Below, piece by piece: positions 41,169 through 41,895 of a stretch of DNA of 41,895 bases. The notes under the pieces were generated by a model that saw only the letters and a program-made list of their open reading frames with translations, was not told where the DNA came from and did no database searches. Origin of the DNA: Kribbella catacumbae DSM 19601 (lineage in GTDB: Bacteria > Actinomycetota > Actinomycetes > Propionibacteriales > Kribbellaceae); the NCBI RefSeq assembly GCF_000372465.1, contig NZ_AQUZ01000022.1:1-41895 (forward strand), in the 5' to 3' direction. Numbering within the stretch: the first letter of the stretch is position 1; each line of letters opens with the position of its first letter. Both the position numbers and the translations under genes were made by a program.

Positions 41169-41895
41169 CGCTTCTTGACGATCTTGCTCGCGGGCGGAGC
41201 GGTGATGGGGGCCACTGTGTTGTAGCCGGTCACAGTCACCTGTGTCTGTGAGCCGCCACTGATGGACGTCTGCTTGTAGGTGAGCCGGTCGGCACCGAGC
41301 CAGGTCGACATGACCGAAGTCTTCGGCATGCCGGCCGGAGCCTTGATCCCCAGCGCCCGCAACATGGCGGCATTGTTCAAGGTGGCGTCGTACCGGTCGA
41401 CCTTGCGGAAGCCGATGGTGTCGCTCTTGACGAACTTCACCTTGAGTACGGCCTTACGCATCGCCTTGGCCGACTTGGCCGGGTCCTGACTCTCGAGCAG
41501 TTGGGCGAAGACCATCGCCGCCGGGTCCTTGGTTCTCTTCGGGTCGATCTTGAAATACCTGCCGCGCAGCTTGGGATCCGGGATGTACAGGTACATGACG
41601 CCCTTGATCAGGATCCCGTGGGCCGCCCCGCCGAACTGCGGACTGCTCAGATCGACCCGCACGGCGGCCGGCTGGTAGGTCTGGGCGATCGTCGCGGTGA
41701 CGACCTGTCCGCCGGCACTGATCCGCATCACGCCGGTCCAGGACTTCACCTTGGCGTTGGCAGCGAGCGTCACAGGTACGAAAGTGGCCGTCGTGAGCCG
41801 GGCGAGTGGCGCGACAGCCTTCTGGGTCGCGGCGGCCGGCTTGGTCGGAACTGTCTTGGGATTGACCGCGGCGTCGTCGGTACATCCGGCGACGC
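41165..41895 (-). CDS. LppX/LprAFG-like lipoprotein (5' end outside window)
   Basis: About 243 codons are present; the start lies beyond the right edge. The frame enters at a lipobox-like AGC followed by TDDAAVNPKTVPTKPAAA, then a beta-rich domain (AKVKSWTGVMRISAGGQVV, VRVDLSSPQFGGAAHGILIK, GVMYLYIPDPKLRGRYFKI, STWLGADRLTYKQTSISGG) that resembles the LppX/LprG lipid-binding fold of actinobacteria. An internal GTG near 41773 is not the start, because coding continues upstream through the lipobox. It probably carries a lipid or acts at the cell envelope. Confidence 0.8.
   Translation of the reverse strand, partial: VAGCTDDAAVNPKTVPTKPAAATQKAVAPLARLTTATFVPVTLAANAKVKSWTGVMRISAGGQVVTATIAQTYQPAAVRVDLSSPQFGGAAHGILIKGVMYLYIPDPKLRGRYFKIDPKRTKDPAAMVFAQLLESQDPAKSAKAMRKAVLKVKFVKSDTIGFRKVDRYDATLNNAAMLRALGIKAPAGMPKTSVMSTWLGADRLTYKQTSISGGSQTQVTVTGYNTVAPITAPPASKIVKKR

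Overview
The window is a chromosomal segment of a high-GC actinobacterium. The evidence is the 16S rRNA 5' end and rrn leader, leaderless or GTG-started genes, an actinobacterial kdp locus, an Mrf-type COG0523 protein next to zinc-free ribosomal proteins, a mycobacterial-type dcd, and LppX/LprG-like and lipobox proteins. Gene content and codon style suggest Propionibacteriales, perhaps Kribbella or a relative; that assignment is an inference. I see no phage, plasmid, insertion sequence or CRISPR. It reads as ordinary chromosome with many small regulator-plus-enzyme modules.

Layout. 1-760: the 16S 5' end (minus strand) with its leader, an antitermination element and a clear promoter. 737-2704: a zinc-starvation block, with rpmG2-rpsN2 on the minus strand and mrf-rpmE2 on the plus strand around one Zur-like operator. 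2722-6285: an ammonia-lyase family gene with an unusual MIO motif, a CurA-type oxidoreductase and a divergent ArsR-type regulator. 6261-7579: an alpha/alpha-toroid protein and a truncated methyltransferase remnant. 7626-16463 (minus): the complete potassium uptake operon, a 27-residue membrane peptide followed by kdpF-A-B-C-D-E, with corA closely appended. 16682-19947: a conserved acidic protein, PhzF-like, RidA-like and an exported TIGR03118-type propeller. 19980-22273: a MarR-GNAT fusion, a short prim-pol protein and a methyltransferase. 22274-22969: a gene-free stretch with a large inverted repeat.

22970-25622: a LacI regulator facing an amidohydrolase-cysteine dioxygenase pair, with two LacI-type operators arranged in a larger palindrome between them. 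25719-29255: a GAF-domain regulator divergent from an aldehyde dehydrogenase-DUF779 pair. 29346-33392: a multi-pass membrane protein and a secreted M36 metalloprotease. 33404-34964: an HxlR-SCP2 regulator divergent from an alpha/beta hydrolase. 35215-36762: tRNA-Gly(CCC), a MarR regulator and dcd. 36780-38294: a large lipoprotein. 38419-40336: a three-gene operon (ribbon-helix-helix protein with collagen-like repeats and a charged tail, DUF4097 protein, 72-residue protein) whose upstream region carries four TGAC/TGATGTCA operators at multiples of 11 bp. 40374-41895: a short-chain dehydrogenase and a partial LppX-like lipoprotein.

The strongest leads for something undescribed are the ribbon-helix-helix/DUF4097 operon with its phased operators, the small peptide ahead of kdpF, the Gly-Thr-Gly lyase, the LacI-controlled amidohydrolase/cysteine dioxygenase pair, the 24-bp inverted repeat at 22581-22682, and an over-represented AGTACT/GCAGTACTG word across unrelated genes. 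All identifications come from reading motifs; no database search was run.
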